NCBI GenBank assembly: GCA_902778585.1
Contig: CACYYD010000005.1
Location: 19,590-83,589 of the forward strand
Source: an uncultured Eubacteriales bacterium
GTDB lineage: Bacteria > Bacillota > Clostridia > Peptostreptococcales > Anaerovoracaceae
Reading direction: 5' to 3'
Length of the DNA stretch: 64,000 bases
The translations under genes and the position numbers were made by a program. Below are positions 24,697 to 32,736 of the stretch, one piece after another; the stretch's first letter is position 1, and each line of letters starts with the position of its first letter. Below the pieces are notes generated by a model. That model saw only the letters and a list, made by a program, of their open reading frames with translations, had not been told where the DNA came from and searched no databases.

Positions 24697-25803
24697 ATGA
24701 ACATTATAGAACAATACGGTCATGGCCTTGAGATACCGAAAGATGAACTTACCGCCATCGAGAGGGACAGGCTTCTGGGCGAAGGCAAGGAAGTCGACCG
24801 CATCATGTGCTGCATCGATACCGGCGAGACGCTGGCTCCAATGATCGGACTCAAGGTAAAGGACTATTATTTTTCATCGCAAAAGATGCTCGAACTGGAA
24901 CAGTATATCTATGACACATTCCATTCGGACGGGGCAGGTCTTTCGACCACACTCCGCGGAATGGCAGAGGCCATGGGATCGAAGATCAGGTATTTTGACC
25001 ACAATATCGCCCAGCTCGAGACGCCTGCGCTCGCAAGCCTCGATGACGTGGATCAGGCTAAGCTTGTCGACGTGGACAAGGACGGCAGACTGCCGATAAT
25101 CCTTGAGGGACTCAGGCTCGTAAAAAAGGAACTTGGAGACAAGGTTCCGGTAAGCGGAACAGTCACAGGTCCGTTCACGATCGCGGCGATGGTAGTGGGC
25201 ACAGAGAACCTGCTCATCGGGATGATCAAGAAACCTGACAAGGTAAAGCAGCTTATGGAGGTCATCACCGAGAACAACGAGAGATACATCGCAAGGATGC
25301 TAGAGATGGGAGTAGGAGTAGGATTCGCCGATCCTGTAAGCACCACTTCGCTTCTGAGAGTCAAGCAGTACCGCGAGTTCTCGCTTCCGTACTTCCAGCA
25401 CAACGTCGATTTCATAAAGAAGAACGGCGGCGGATGCGGACTCCACATCTGCGGAGGATCCCGCAAGCTGTGGGAAGACCTCAACAACACAGGAATCGGA
25501 TGCTTCGGACTCGACAACATCGAGGATCTCGAAGAGGCCAAGGAAGTACTCGGACCTCACATGGCTATCCAGGGCAACGTGCCGCCTGTAGATGTTATCA
25601 GACTCGGCACACCTCAGGACGTACTGAGAGCCAGCAAGGAGTGCATCCGCAAGGCATGGGATTCGCCTAACGGATTCACACTGACATCAGGCTGCCAGAC
25701 ACCGATGGATACACCTGCTGAGAACCTTCAGGCAATGATGGATGCGGCAAGGATCTTCGGAAGATATCCGATCGACACCGATCTTCTGAACGCAGACCTG
25801 TAG
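24697..25803 (+). CDS. UroD/MtaA-family corrinoid methyltransferase, paralog 5
   Basis: A 368-residue barrel protein. ATG 24697 is chosen over GTG 24667 because a GGGAC-type site at about 24686-24690 precedes it and the family homology begins only later. Zinc ligands are intact: HIC in GLHICGGSRKLWED and distal cysteine in SGCQTPMDTPAENLQ. NVPPVDVIRLGTPQDV and DNIEDLEEAKEVLG are shared with paralog 4, its closest relative here. It follows the antiporter gene by 114 bases. Its own corrinoid partner is not encoded nearby; the protein at 8476-9132 is the only one in the window. Confidence 0.87.
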   Translation: MNIIEQYGHGLEIPKDELTAIERDRLLGEGKEVDRIMCCIDTGETLAPMIGLKVKDYYFSSQKMLELEQYIYDTFHSDGAGLSTTLRGMAEAMGSKIRYFDHNIAQLETPALASLDDVDQAKLVDVDKDGRLPIILEGLRLVKKELGDKVPVSGTVTGPFTIAAMVVGTENLLIGMIKKPDKVKQLMEVITENNERYIARMLEMGVGVGFADPVSTTSLLRVKQYREFSLPYFQHNVDFIKKNGGGCGLHICGGSRKLWEDLNNTGIGCFGLDNIEDLEEAKEVLGPHMAIQGNVPPVDVIRLGTPQDVLRASKECIRKAWDSPNGFTLTSGCQTPMDTPAENLQAMMDAARIFGRYPIDTDLLNADL

Positions 25804-25867
25804 TCAGTGGCATTTCAGAGCCTGCTGCCGCATGAGGGTGCAACATGGAGAAGAAAAATCTTCAGTA

Positions 25868-26128
25868 TTACACCCGTAAACGGTTTTCCGGGCTTTGAAG
25901 ACCGGAAAAATGCCGTTTGGGTGTAACTGCCAGGGAAAAAATCTCCGGACTTACACCCGATTTGGCAAAATGGGTGCATAAAAATACTAAAATGCATTCA
26001 GAGTTGCACCCGATGGAAATATCTGCACCGATTCTGACGTGAAAATGGCGGATGCGGTGCAATACACAGAAATTTCAACGAAAACTTACACCCTCGACCG
26101 GCCGGAAGGATGGCCGGAAGGGGGTGTA
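25868..26128. repeat. Array of four hairpins closed by TTACACCC / GGGTGTAA-type ends
   Basis: No gene is visible between 25804 and 26284. Four related inverted repeats stand in a row. (A) TTACACCC 25868-25875 with GGGTGTAA 25919-25926, continued inward by AAACGG/CCGTTT and TTTTCCGG/CCGGAAAA. (B) TTACACCC 25951-25958 with GGGTGCAT 25972-25979, ATTT/AAAT inside. (C) TTGCACC 26004-26010 with GGTGCAA 26056-26062. (D) TTACACCC 26086-26093 with GGGTGTA 26122-26128, CCGGCC/GGCCGG inside. Left arms recur at intervals of 83, 53 and 82 bases. Outer arms are conserved while inner stems differ in sequence but keep pairing. No T tract follows A-C, so these are not terminators. Function unknown: structured RNA, protein-bound DNA repeats or miniature mobile elements are possible. 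Confidence 0.75.
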
Positions 26129-26167
26129 TTTGTGTATGTATAAAGATACAGAAAAAGTTATAAAATA

Positions 26168-26209
26168 TTCATAAATATTCTTGCATAAATATTCATTAGA
26201 TGTTATAGT
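26168..26209 (+). promoter_or_regulatory. Promoter with two adjacent ARG-box-like operators
   Basis: Promoter: TTGCAT (26181-26186), 17-base spacer, TATAGT (26204-26209), with TG at 26201-26202. TGCATAAATATTCA (26182-26195) fits the ArgR consensus TGnATwwwwATnCA at every fixed position; TTCATAAATATTCT (26168-26181) fits at all but two. The boxes overlap the -35 region, as expected for repression. Their centres are 14 bp apart rather than the roughly 21 bp known in enterobacteria. The downstream operon ends in argCJBD, which makes ArgR control coherent. Confidence 0.65.
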
Positions 26210-26284
26210 CTTGCACGTAAAGAAAAAACGCACTGTTCAGACACGGACGGAGCAAACTAAGAAAACGGAAGAGGAGAAATAAAG

Positions 26285-27229
26285 ATGAAAAAGAAATCAC
26301 TGGTACTGCTGCTGGCATTCACAATGATATTCACATTTATGCTCGGCGCATGCGGAAGCAAATCAGAAGAGGCACCTGCAGAAGACAGCGCTGCATCAAC
26401 AGACGTAGCAGCTGCTTACAACAACATTCTCGCACAGATCGAGAGCGAAGCCGGCGAGACAGACGGACAGCTCACAGTAGCAACATCGCCTGACTTTGCA
26501 CCGATGGAATTCGTAGATCTCTCGAGACAGGGTGATGAACAGTACGTTGGTTTCGACGTTCTTCTTGCAAAGGATATAGCCAACAAGCTGGGCAAGGAAC
26601 TGGTTATCAAGCCGATGTCATTCGACGCCGTTCAGGCAGCTGTTCAGACAGGCAGCGTAGACATGGGAATCTCCGGATTCAGCTGGACAGAAGAGCGTGC
26701 TGAGAACTACTTCCTCACAAGGTGGTACAAGGCCGGCGACAACGAGACAGAGCAGACCATCATCACAACAAAGGCTAACGACGGAAAGCTGACAACAGCT
26801 GACAGCTACAACGGCCTCAAGGTCGGAGCTCAGGGCGGATCCCTCCAGAAGATGCTGGTTGAGCAGCAGCTCCCTGGCGCAGAGATGGTACTCTATGAGA
26901 ACCTGAACGACGCTGTAACAGCTCTGATGACAGGCAAGATCGATGCTCTGGCAGTAGCTACAGGAAACGGCGAGGCATTCATCTCGGCTAACCCTGACGA
27001 TCTGGTCATGACAGGATTCCAGTTCGAAGTTGATGAGCTCTACAAGAACAACGTTATCATGATCAACAAGGACAACGCAGAGCTCGGCGAGCAGGTCAAC
27101 GCTATCCTCGATCAGCAGGAGAAGGACAACGTCTGGGATACATGGTATGAAGCATGCCAGCTCCTCGGCGAGATCAAGACAGCTGACGAACTCGGATACG
27201 ATGATTCGGGCAACAAGATCACTGAATAA
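26285..27229 (+). CDS. Polar amino acid ABC importer, substrate-binding lipoprotein
   Basis: A 314-residue family-3 solute-binding protein. The signal peptide ends in LGAC, with the cysteine at about residue 23 as lipid site, followed by an Ala/Glu-rich linker. Core motifs are TVATSPDFAPMEFVD, YVGFDVLLAKDIANKLGKELVIKPM, GSVDMGISGFSWTEERAENYFLT and GLKVGAQGGSLQKMLVEQQ; the closing part is ELGEQVNAILDQQEKDNVWDTW. Ligand could be arginine, ornithine, lysine or glutamine; the ARG-box promoter and arg genes downstream favour arginine/ornithine. Confidence 0.9.
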   Translation: MKKKSLVLLLAFTMIFTFMLGACGSKSEEAPAEDSAASTDVAAAYNNILAQIESEAGETDGQLTVATSPDFAPMEFVDLSRQGDEQYVGFDVLLAKDIANKLGKELVIKPMSFDAVQAAVQTGSVDMGISGFSWTEERAENYFLTRWYKAGDNETEQTIITTKANDGKLTTADSYNGLKVGAQGGSLQKMLVEQQLPGAEMVLYENLNDAVTALMTGKIDALAVATGNGEAFISANPDDLVMTGFQFEVDELYKNNVIMINKDNAELGEQVNAILDQQEKDNVWDTWYEACQLLGEIKTADELGYDDSGNKITE

Positions 27230-27280
27230 CAGGACACCAATCTAAACGATACGATCAGATTCTGAAATAAAAACCACTGC

Positions 27281-27328
27281 GATCGCTGGCACACGGCCGG
27301 AGCTTCTCCGGAAGCGTGACCGGCGATC
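27281..27328 (+). promoter_or_regulatory. Stable intergenic hairpin between binding-protein and permease genes
   Basis: GATCGCTGG (27281-27289) pairs with CCGGCGATC (27320-27328); inside, CACG pairs with CGTG and CCGGAG (27297-27302) with CTCCGG (27306-27311). No T tract follows. Such structures commonly protect the 3' end of the binding-protein mRNA so that it is made in excess over the permease. Confidence 0.6.
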
Positions 27329-27389
27329 CGCTGTGTTTAACGGTGATGATCGCAGACGATAATTACTGACGATAACGGAGGAAAACATT

Positions 27390-28079
27390 ATGACAATGGG
27401 AAAGATATTCCATGATATGTGGGATATTTTCATGACATACTACATCGGCCAGGGCCTGCTCTGGACAGGACTCGGCTATACGCTGGCACTTTCGGCCATT
27501 GCCGTGATCGCCGGAGCCATTCTCGGCTCGCTCATGGCGATCGGCAAGATGAGCCGCTTCAAGGTGCTCAACGTCATCATCACGGCTTTTGTCGAGATAA
27601 TGAGAGGCACCCCGGCACTGCTGCAGCTCTACATCGCGTACTTCATCGTGCCGATGATCTTCACTTTCGCGGAGATGACACCTTTCGCCTGCGTGGCTGT
27701 AGGTCTGTCGCTCAACTCTGCGGCCTATGTAACTGAGATCATCCGTTCCGGTATCGGCGCAGTCGACAAGGGACAGACTGAGGCTGCAAGGGCTCTCGGA
27801 CTGACTTCAAAGACAACGATGCTGAAGGTCGTAATGCCTCAGGCTATCAGGAACATCCTTCCGGCTCTCGGCAACGAGTTTGTCACCATCATCAAGGAGA
27901 CATCGCTGGCATCGACATTCTTCGTCGGTGAGCTCATGACTACATACGCGATCATCAAGGGCATCACCTTTAACGTCATCCCTACACTGATGGATATCGG
28001 CGTGGTCTACTTTGTACTGACATTCACGCTGTCCAAACTGCTGGGAATGGTTGAAAGGAGGATGAAGGCAAGCGCTTAG
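27390..28079 (+). CDS. Polar amino acid ABC importer, permease subunit
   Basis: A 229-residue membrane protein of the HisM/GlnP family with about five helices. Family landmarks: EIMRGTPALLQLYIAYF, SAAYVTEIIRSGIGAVDKGQTEAARALGLTSKTTMLKVVMPQAIRNILPALGNEF-like EAA loop and the closing hydrophobic helix LMDIGVVYFVLTFTLSKLL. CGGAGG lies before ATG 27390. Operates as a homodimer with the next gene's ATPase. Confidence 0.92.
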   Translation: MTMGKIFHDMWDIFMTYYIGQGLLWTGLGYTLALSAIAVIAGAILGSLMAIGKMSRFKVLNVIITAFVEIMRGTPALLQLYIAYFIVPMIFTFAEMTPFACVAVGLSLNSAAYVTEIIRSGIGAVDKGQTEAARALGLTSKTTMLKVVMPQAIRNILPALGNEFVTIIKETSLASTFFVGELMTTYAIIKGITFNVIPTLMDIGVVYFVLTFTLSKLLGMVERRMKASA

Positions 28080-28100
28080 GCGGGGGCCTGAAAGATAATC

Positions 28101-29057
28101 ATGGAAAAGAAGATAATGCATGACCAGAACATGCTCGACATCAAGAATATTTACAAGAACTTCGGCAGCCTGCAGGTACTCAAGGGCGTTTCGACTACTG
28201 TCGACAAAGGCGAGGTGGTTTCGATCATCGGAGCTTCGGGTTCCGGCAAGTCGACGCTCCTGCGCTGCATGAACCTCCTCGAGGAGCCTACATTCGGCGA
28301 GGTATGGATCGAGGGAAAGCTGATGACACCGGTAGATCCGTATCTGCACTTTGACGTTATCAGGGCTTCGAAGACATACAAGAAGCTCATCGCCCAGGGC
28401 ATGGACGACATGGCTGCGATCACAAAGATCAAGGCTGAGGACCTGCTGCTCGAAAAGCATTCGCAGGAAGGCCCTGAGTACAAGGCTCTCATGGATAAGA
28501 TCTTCAAGGAGAACCACATCGACACCAACCTGGGACGCCGCAAGATGAGCATGGTTTTCCAGCAGTTCAATCTCTTCAACAATCTGACCGTGCTTGACAA
28601 CATCATGCTGGCACCGGTCGAGACTGCAAAGTACAACAAGGTGAAGGACCTGAACGCCGAGAAGGAGAAGATCCGCGAGCAGGCGATGACCTTCCTGAAG
28701 AGGATCGGCCTCGAGGACAAGGCAGACGTTTATCCGTCAAAGCTCTCCGGCGGACAGAAGCAGCGTATCGCGATCGTAAGGTCGCTCGCTATGAATCCTG
28801 ACGTAATGCTCTTCGACGAGCCTACATCGGCTCTCGACCCTGAGATGATCGGCGAAGTACTCGACCTCATGAAGGAACTTGCCGAGACAGGAATGACGAT
28901 GGTAGTCGTAACTCACGAGATGGGATTCGCAAGAGAGGTATCCAACCGTGTACTCTTCGTGGACGAGGGATATATCAAGGAAGAGGGCACACCTGAAGAG
29001 GTCTTCGATCATCCGAAAGACCCGAGACTGCAGGACTTCCTTTCAAAGATTCTTTAA
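28101..29057 (+). CDS. Polar amino acid ABC importer, ATP-binding subunit with central insertion
   Basis: A 318-residue GlnQ/HisP-type ATPase, about 70-75 residues longer than usual (about 240-250). Walker [10 protein letters not shown] is at about residues 46-54; the Q-loop block [20 protein letters not shown] comes only at about 150. Between them lies an insert of roughly 65 mostly helical, charged residues (from about [14 protein letters not shown] to DTNLGRRK). Signature [17 protein letters not shown], Walker [15 protein letters not shown] and the H-loop [12 protein letters not shown] are normal. The insert is in frame and the gene intact; related long forms occur in Firmicutes. Part of the arginine/ornithine importer. 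Confidence 0.9.
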   Translation: MEKKIMHDQNMLDIKNIYKNFGSLQVLKGVSTTVDKGEVVSIIGASGSGKSTLLRCMNLLEEPTFGEVWIEGKLMTPVDPYLHFDVIRASKTYKKLIAQGMDDMAAITKIKAEDLLLEKHSQEGPEYKALMDKIFKENHIDTNLGRRKMSMVFQQFNLFNNLTVLDNIMLAPVETAKYNKVKDLNAEKEKIREQAMTFLKRIGLEDKADVYPSKLSGGQKQRIAIVRSLAMNPDVMLFDEPTSALDPEMIGEVLDLMKELAETGMTMVVVTHEMGFAREVSNRVLFVDEGYIKEEGTPEEVFDHPKDPRLQDFLSKIL

Positions 29058-29072
29058 CGGAAAAGGGCACTG

Positions 29073-30521
29073 ATGAACAAAGAAGATATCATCCGATTCA
29101 TAGATAATGAGGCCGCGGACGAGATCATTGAGGTCTCGCACAAGGTGTGGGAATATGCCGAACTGTCACTCAAGGAGACGAAGTCGGCAGCACTGTATGT
29201 CGAAAAGCTGAAGGCTCACGGATTTGAAGTGGAGACCGGACACGCCGGGATCGATACCGCGTTTTCCGGCAGGTATGTGTCGGGAAGCGGCAAGCCTGTG
29301 ATAGGTATCCTCGGCGAGTTCGATGCACTCTCGGGGCTTTCGCAGAAGGCAGGGAGCACAAAGCCGGAAGAGCTCGTGCCGGGCGGCAGCGGACACGGCT
29401 GCGGGCACAATATGCTCGGCGCTGCTTCATTCGGAGCTGCGGTTGCTGTAAAGAAGTATCTCGAGGAGACAGGTGCGGACGGCACGGTCATTTTCTATGG
29501 CTGCCCGGGAGAAGAAGGCGGAGCTTCAAAGGCATTCATGGCCCGCGAGGGGGTATGGAAGAGCCTGGACTGTGCGCTCACATGGCATCCGGGCGGAGAG
29601 AACCAGGTATCCACAGGGACATGCAATTCCTGCGTTCAGGTGCTGTACAAATTCAAGGGCATTGCTGCACATGCCGCGGGAGATCCGGAAAACGGACGCT
29701 CTGCGCTTGATGCAGTGGAGATAATGAACATAGGCGTCAACTATCTGCGCGAACACATGAAGCGCGAGTGCAGCGTGCACTATGCGATGGTGGACGGCGG
29801 AGGCTTTTCGCCTAATGTTGTGCAGTCGCACGCATCGGTGCTCTACATGATAAGGGCGATCTCCGTTCAGGACACGCTCGACCTGGCGGCAAGGGTGGAA
29901 AAATGCGCGGAAGGCGCCGCCCACATGACAGAGACGAAGTTTGAGAAGGTATTCGTTGACGGCACTGCAAATACGGTGCCGAATACGACTCTCGAGAAGC
30001 TATTCCACGACAATATGGCTTTCGTTCCGATGCCGGAGTATACGGCTGAGGAACTGGAATTCGCGAAGGCGCTCGATGCGACCTGCCCGGTCACCGGAGA
30101 GATACCGGGAGACGGAGCGCAGTTCGATCCTGCCATAAGAGAGCAGGTGAAAGTGCTTTCCGAAAACGGCACAAAGTATCTGAACGACTTCCTGATGCCG
30201 TTCTACAGCGGAGACGGTTTTATGCCCGGCTCGACCGACGTCGGAGACGTCAGCTGGCAGACGCCAGCCGCGCAGTTCAACACGGTGTGCTTCACTGCGC
30301 ACTCGCCGGGCCATTCCTGGCAGAACGTATCCTGCGGCGCATCTTCAATAGGGGACAAGGGAACGGTATACGCGGCAAAGGTGCTTGCATGTGCTGCCGC
30401 TGATATTTATCAGGACAATTCTATCGCTGAAAAAGCAAAAGAGGAGTTTGAGGCGCGCCTCGGAGGCGGCAGCTACGTCTGCCCGATCCCTGAGGACGCT
30501 GTGCCGTACATCATAGAATAA
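29073..30521 (+). CDS. M20-family amidohydrolase (aminobenzoyl-glutamate utilisation protein B-like)
   Basis: A 482-residue metallo-amidohydrolase. Metal-site motifs are GGSGHGCGHNMLGAASFG and GCPGEEGGASKAFMAREG, with LTWHPGG further on; the lid domain contains VQVLYKFKGIAAHAAGDPENGRSALDAVEIM. This spacing matches AbgB and IAA-amino acid hydrolase-type enzymes. With an amino acid importer upstream and argCJBD downstream it may release amino acids from N-acyl conjugates or dipeptides; a specific N-acetylornithine deacetylase role is less likely because argJ is present. 15 bases behind the ATPase gene. Confidence 0.85.
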   Translation: MNKEDIIRFIDNEAADEIIEVSHKVWEYAELSLKETKSAALYVEKLKAHGFEVETGHAGIDTAFSGRYVSGSGKPVIGILGEFDALSGLSQKAGSTKPEELVPGGSGHGCGHNMLGAASFGAAVAVKKYLEETGADGTVIFYGCPGEEGGASKAFMAREGVWKSLDCALTWHPGGENQVSTGTCNSCVQVLYKFKGIAAHAAGDPENGRSALDAVEIMNIGVNYLREHMKRECSVHYAMVDGGGFSPNVVQSHASVLYMIRAISVQDTLDLAARVEKCAEGAAHMTETKFEKVFVDGTANTVPNTTLEKLFHDNMAFVPMPEYTAEELEFAKALDATCPVTGEIPGDGAQFDPAIREQVKVLSENGTKYLNDFLMPFYSGDGFMPGSTDVGDVSWQTPAAQFNTVCFTAHSPGHSWQNVSCGASSIGDKGTVYAAKVLACAAADIYQDNSIAEKAKEEFEARLGGGSYVCPIPEDAVPYIIE

Positions 30522-30534
30522 AAAGGGGAGATCT

Positions 30535-31464
30535 GTGCATAAGGTTTTTATCGACGGAGGCCACGGGACTACAGGCCTCAGGATAAATGAATATCTTGCG
30601 GGACGAAGAGATATCGAAGTGCTGAGCATCGATCCGGAAAAGAGAAAGGATCTCAGCGCTCGCGTAGACATGATAAAGCAGGCGGATGTCACGATACTCT
30701 GCCTGCCCGACGCAGCTGCAGCCGAGATCGCGGAGGCTGCTCCTGCGGATTCGGTGATCATAGACACATCTACTGCCCACCGCACCGCTGCGGGATGGAC
30801 ATACGGCATGCCCGAACTGTCAGGAGACCAGAGGGACGCGATCCGCAGCAGCACAAGGATAGCGAATCCGGGCTGCCACGCAAGCGGCTTCATCCTTCTG
30901 GTAAGACCGCTCATAGACGCTGGACTTCTGGATAAGGATGCGCTTCTCACATGCTTCTGCATGACGGGCTACTCGGGCGGCGGCAAAAAGATGATCGCAT
31001 CCTATGAGGATCCTGAAAGAAACGGGAGCCTCGGCTCGCCCGGCCAGTACGCGCTGGGACAGTCTCATAAGCATCTTCCGGAGATGGTGAAGATGACAGG
31101 CCTTGAAAATGCTCCGTGCTTCAGCCCGGTCGTGGCTGATTTTTACAGCGGGATGGTCATGACAGTTCCGCTGCACACATCACAGCTAAAATGCGGGGCA
31201 GGGCCTGATGAAATAAAGAAGATACTGCATGACAGCTATGACAGTGAGCCGCTCATCACGGTGCACGATGAGGCACCGGAGGGCGGAACGGTCTATTCAG
31301 ATCCGATGGCCGGAAACAACGGCATGGAGATGTATGTGACCGGAAATGACGAAAGGGTATTGCTTATCGCTTCATACGACAATCTCGGAAAGGGAGCGTC
31401 GGGAGCGGCGGTCCAGAATCTCAATATCGTTCTCGGAACGGATGAGACAGAAGGACTTGTTTAA
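30535..31464 (+). CDS. argC: N-acetyl-gamma-glutamyl-phosphate reductase, type 2
   Basis: A 309-residue protein starting at GTG 30535, behind AAAAGGGGAG. It reduces N-acetylglutamyl phosphate to the semialdehyde, third step of arginine synthesis. The short form (about 310 rather than 345 residues) with the N-terminal VFIDGGHGTTGLRINEYL belongs to ArgC type 2. Catalytic cysteine region: RIANPGCHASGFILLVRPL; later GYSGGGKKMIASYE and a GNNGMEMYVTGN near the end. First of four consecutive arg genes. Confidence 0.93.
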   Translation: MHKVFIDGGHGTTGLRINEYLAGRRDIEVLSIDPEKRKDLSARVDMIKQADVTILCLPDAAAAEIAEAAPADSVIIDTSTAHRTAAGWTYGMPELSGDQRDAIRSSTRIANPGCHASGFILLVRPLIDAGLLDKDALLTCFCMTGYSGGGKKMIASYEDPERNGSLGSPGQYALGQSHKHLPEMVKMTGLENAPCFSPVVADFYSGMVMTVPLHTSQLKCGAGPDEIKKILHDSYDSEPLITVHDEAPEGGTVYSDPMAGNNGMEMYVTGNDERVLLIASYDNLGKGASGAAVQNLNIVLGTDETEGLV

Positions 31465-31504
31465 CTGAAGGCGGCAGGCGCTTTCAGAAGGACAGGAGGT
31501 AAGT

Positions 31505-32722
31505 ATGATAAAGATGATAGACGGCGGCGTAACAGCTGCAACAGGATTCAAGGCAGCCGGCATCCACAGCGGGATCAAAAAGAATGCCGAAAAGACAGAC
31601 CTGGCTCTCATAGTCAGTGAGATCCCGGGAAACGCTGCTGCTGTATATACGAAAAATAAAGTAAAAGCGGCACACATTGCCGTTACAAAAAGACACCTTG
31701 AGAACGGAGTGGCTCAGGCTGTTCTCTGCAACAGCGGAAACGCCAACACCTGCACTCCTGACGGCGAAGAAGTGGCCGAAAAAGCTACTCAGATCGCCGC
31801 TGACTGCCTCGGCATAAAGGCAGAGGACGTGCTTCCTGCCGCTACCGGAGTCATCGGGGTGTCTCTTCCTATTGAGCCGTTTGAAAAGGCCATGCCTGCT
31901 CTTGTGGACAGCCTGTCAAGGACGGGCTCTTCTGATGCAGCGCGCGCGATCCTGACTACTGATACGTATATCAAGGAGTGTGCAGTACAGTTTGAGATCG
32001 ACGGCAAGGTCTGCACTCTGGGCGGCATTGCCAAAGGAAGCGGCATGATACACATCAACATGGGCACCATGCTCAGCTTTATCTCGACGGACTGCGCCAT
32101 CAGCAAAGAACTGGTAAGTAAGGCTCTCCATGAGGAGATAGCCGACAGCTACAACCAGGTCAGCGTCGACGGAGATACATCTACAAACGATACGGTCGTA
32201 CTGATCGCAAACGGACTTGCCGGTAATGCAGAGATCATTGAGACCGGAGAAGAATATAACGTGTTCTGCGAGGCTCTTCATGCGGTAAGCGTCGAGCTTT
32301 CGAGGATGATCGCGGGCGACGGAGAAGGCTGCACAAAGCTTCTCGAAGCACACGTGACCGGAGCTCCGGACAAGGAGACCGCAAGGCTGGTCAGCAAGAG
32401 TATAGTCTGCTCGTCGCTCTTCAAGGCGGCGGTATTCGCATCTGATGCCAACTGGGGACGCATACTCTGCGCGATTGGCTATACAGATGCCGATTTTGAT
32501 GCTTCGGATATCGATGTGAGCGTGAAGTCAGAGGCAGGCGAGGTGCTTGTGTGCAAGGCATCAGCCGCTATACCGTTCGACGATGACTTTGCGACAGAGG
32601 TCCTGTCCAAAGAGCATGTTACAGTAGAGGCAGACCTCCACGACGGCGGCGCGGAAGCCTTCGCCTGGGGCTGCGACCTCACTTATGACTACGTCAAGAT
32701 AAATGGCTCGTACCGCTCATAA
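31505..32722 (+). CDS. argJ: Bifunctional glutamate N-acetyltransferase / ornithine acetyltransferase
   Basis: A 405-residue Ntn-type enzyme that recycles the acetyl group from acetylornithine to glutamate and can also use acetyl-CoA. The autocleavage region reads KGSGMIHINMGTMLSF: the nucleophile threonine of the usual NMATML is kept while alanine before it is glycine. Other blocks: CNSGNANTCTPDGE near residue 75 and SDANWGRILCAIGY. An AGGAGG site precedes ATG 31505. With argJ present, no separate argA or argE is needed. Confidence 0.94.
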   Translation: MIKMIDGGVTAATGFKAAGIHSGIKKNAEKTDLALIVSEIPGNAAAVYTKNKVKAAHIAVTKRHLENGVAQAVLCNSGNANTCTPDGEEVAEKATQIAADCLGIKAEDVLPAATGVIGVSLPIEPFEKAMPALVDSLSRTGSSDAARAILTTDTYIKECAVQFEIDGKVCTLGGIAKGSGMIHINMGTMLSFISTDCAISKELVSKALHEEIADSYNQVSVDGDTSTNDTVVLIANGLAGNAEIIETGEEYNVFCEALHAVSVELSRMIAGDGEGCTKLLEAHVTGAPDKETARLVSKSIVCSSLFKAAVFASDANWGRILCAIGYTDADFDASDIDVSVKSEAGEVLVCKASAAIPFDDDFATEVLSKEHVTVEADLHDGGAEAFAWGCDLTYDYVKINGSYRS

Positions 32723-32736
32723 AGAAGGGGTGTCAG

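Noticed and set aside
25868..26128. Reading the hairpin array as a series of terminators
   Set aside because: The hairpins lack T tracts and share conserved outer arms, unlike terminators elsewhere in this window.
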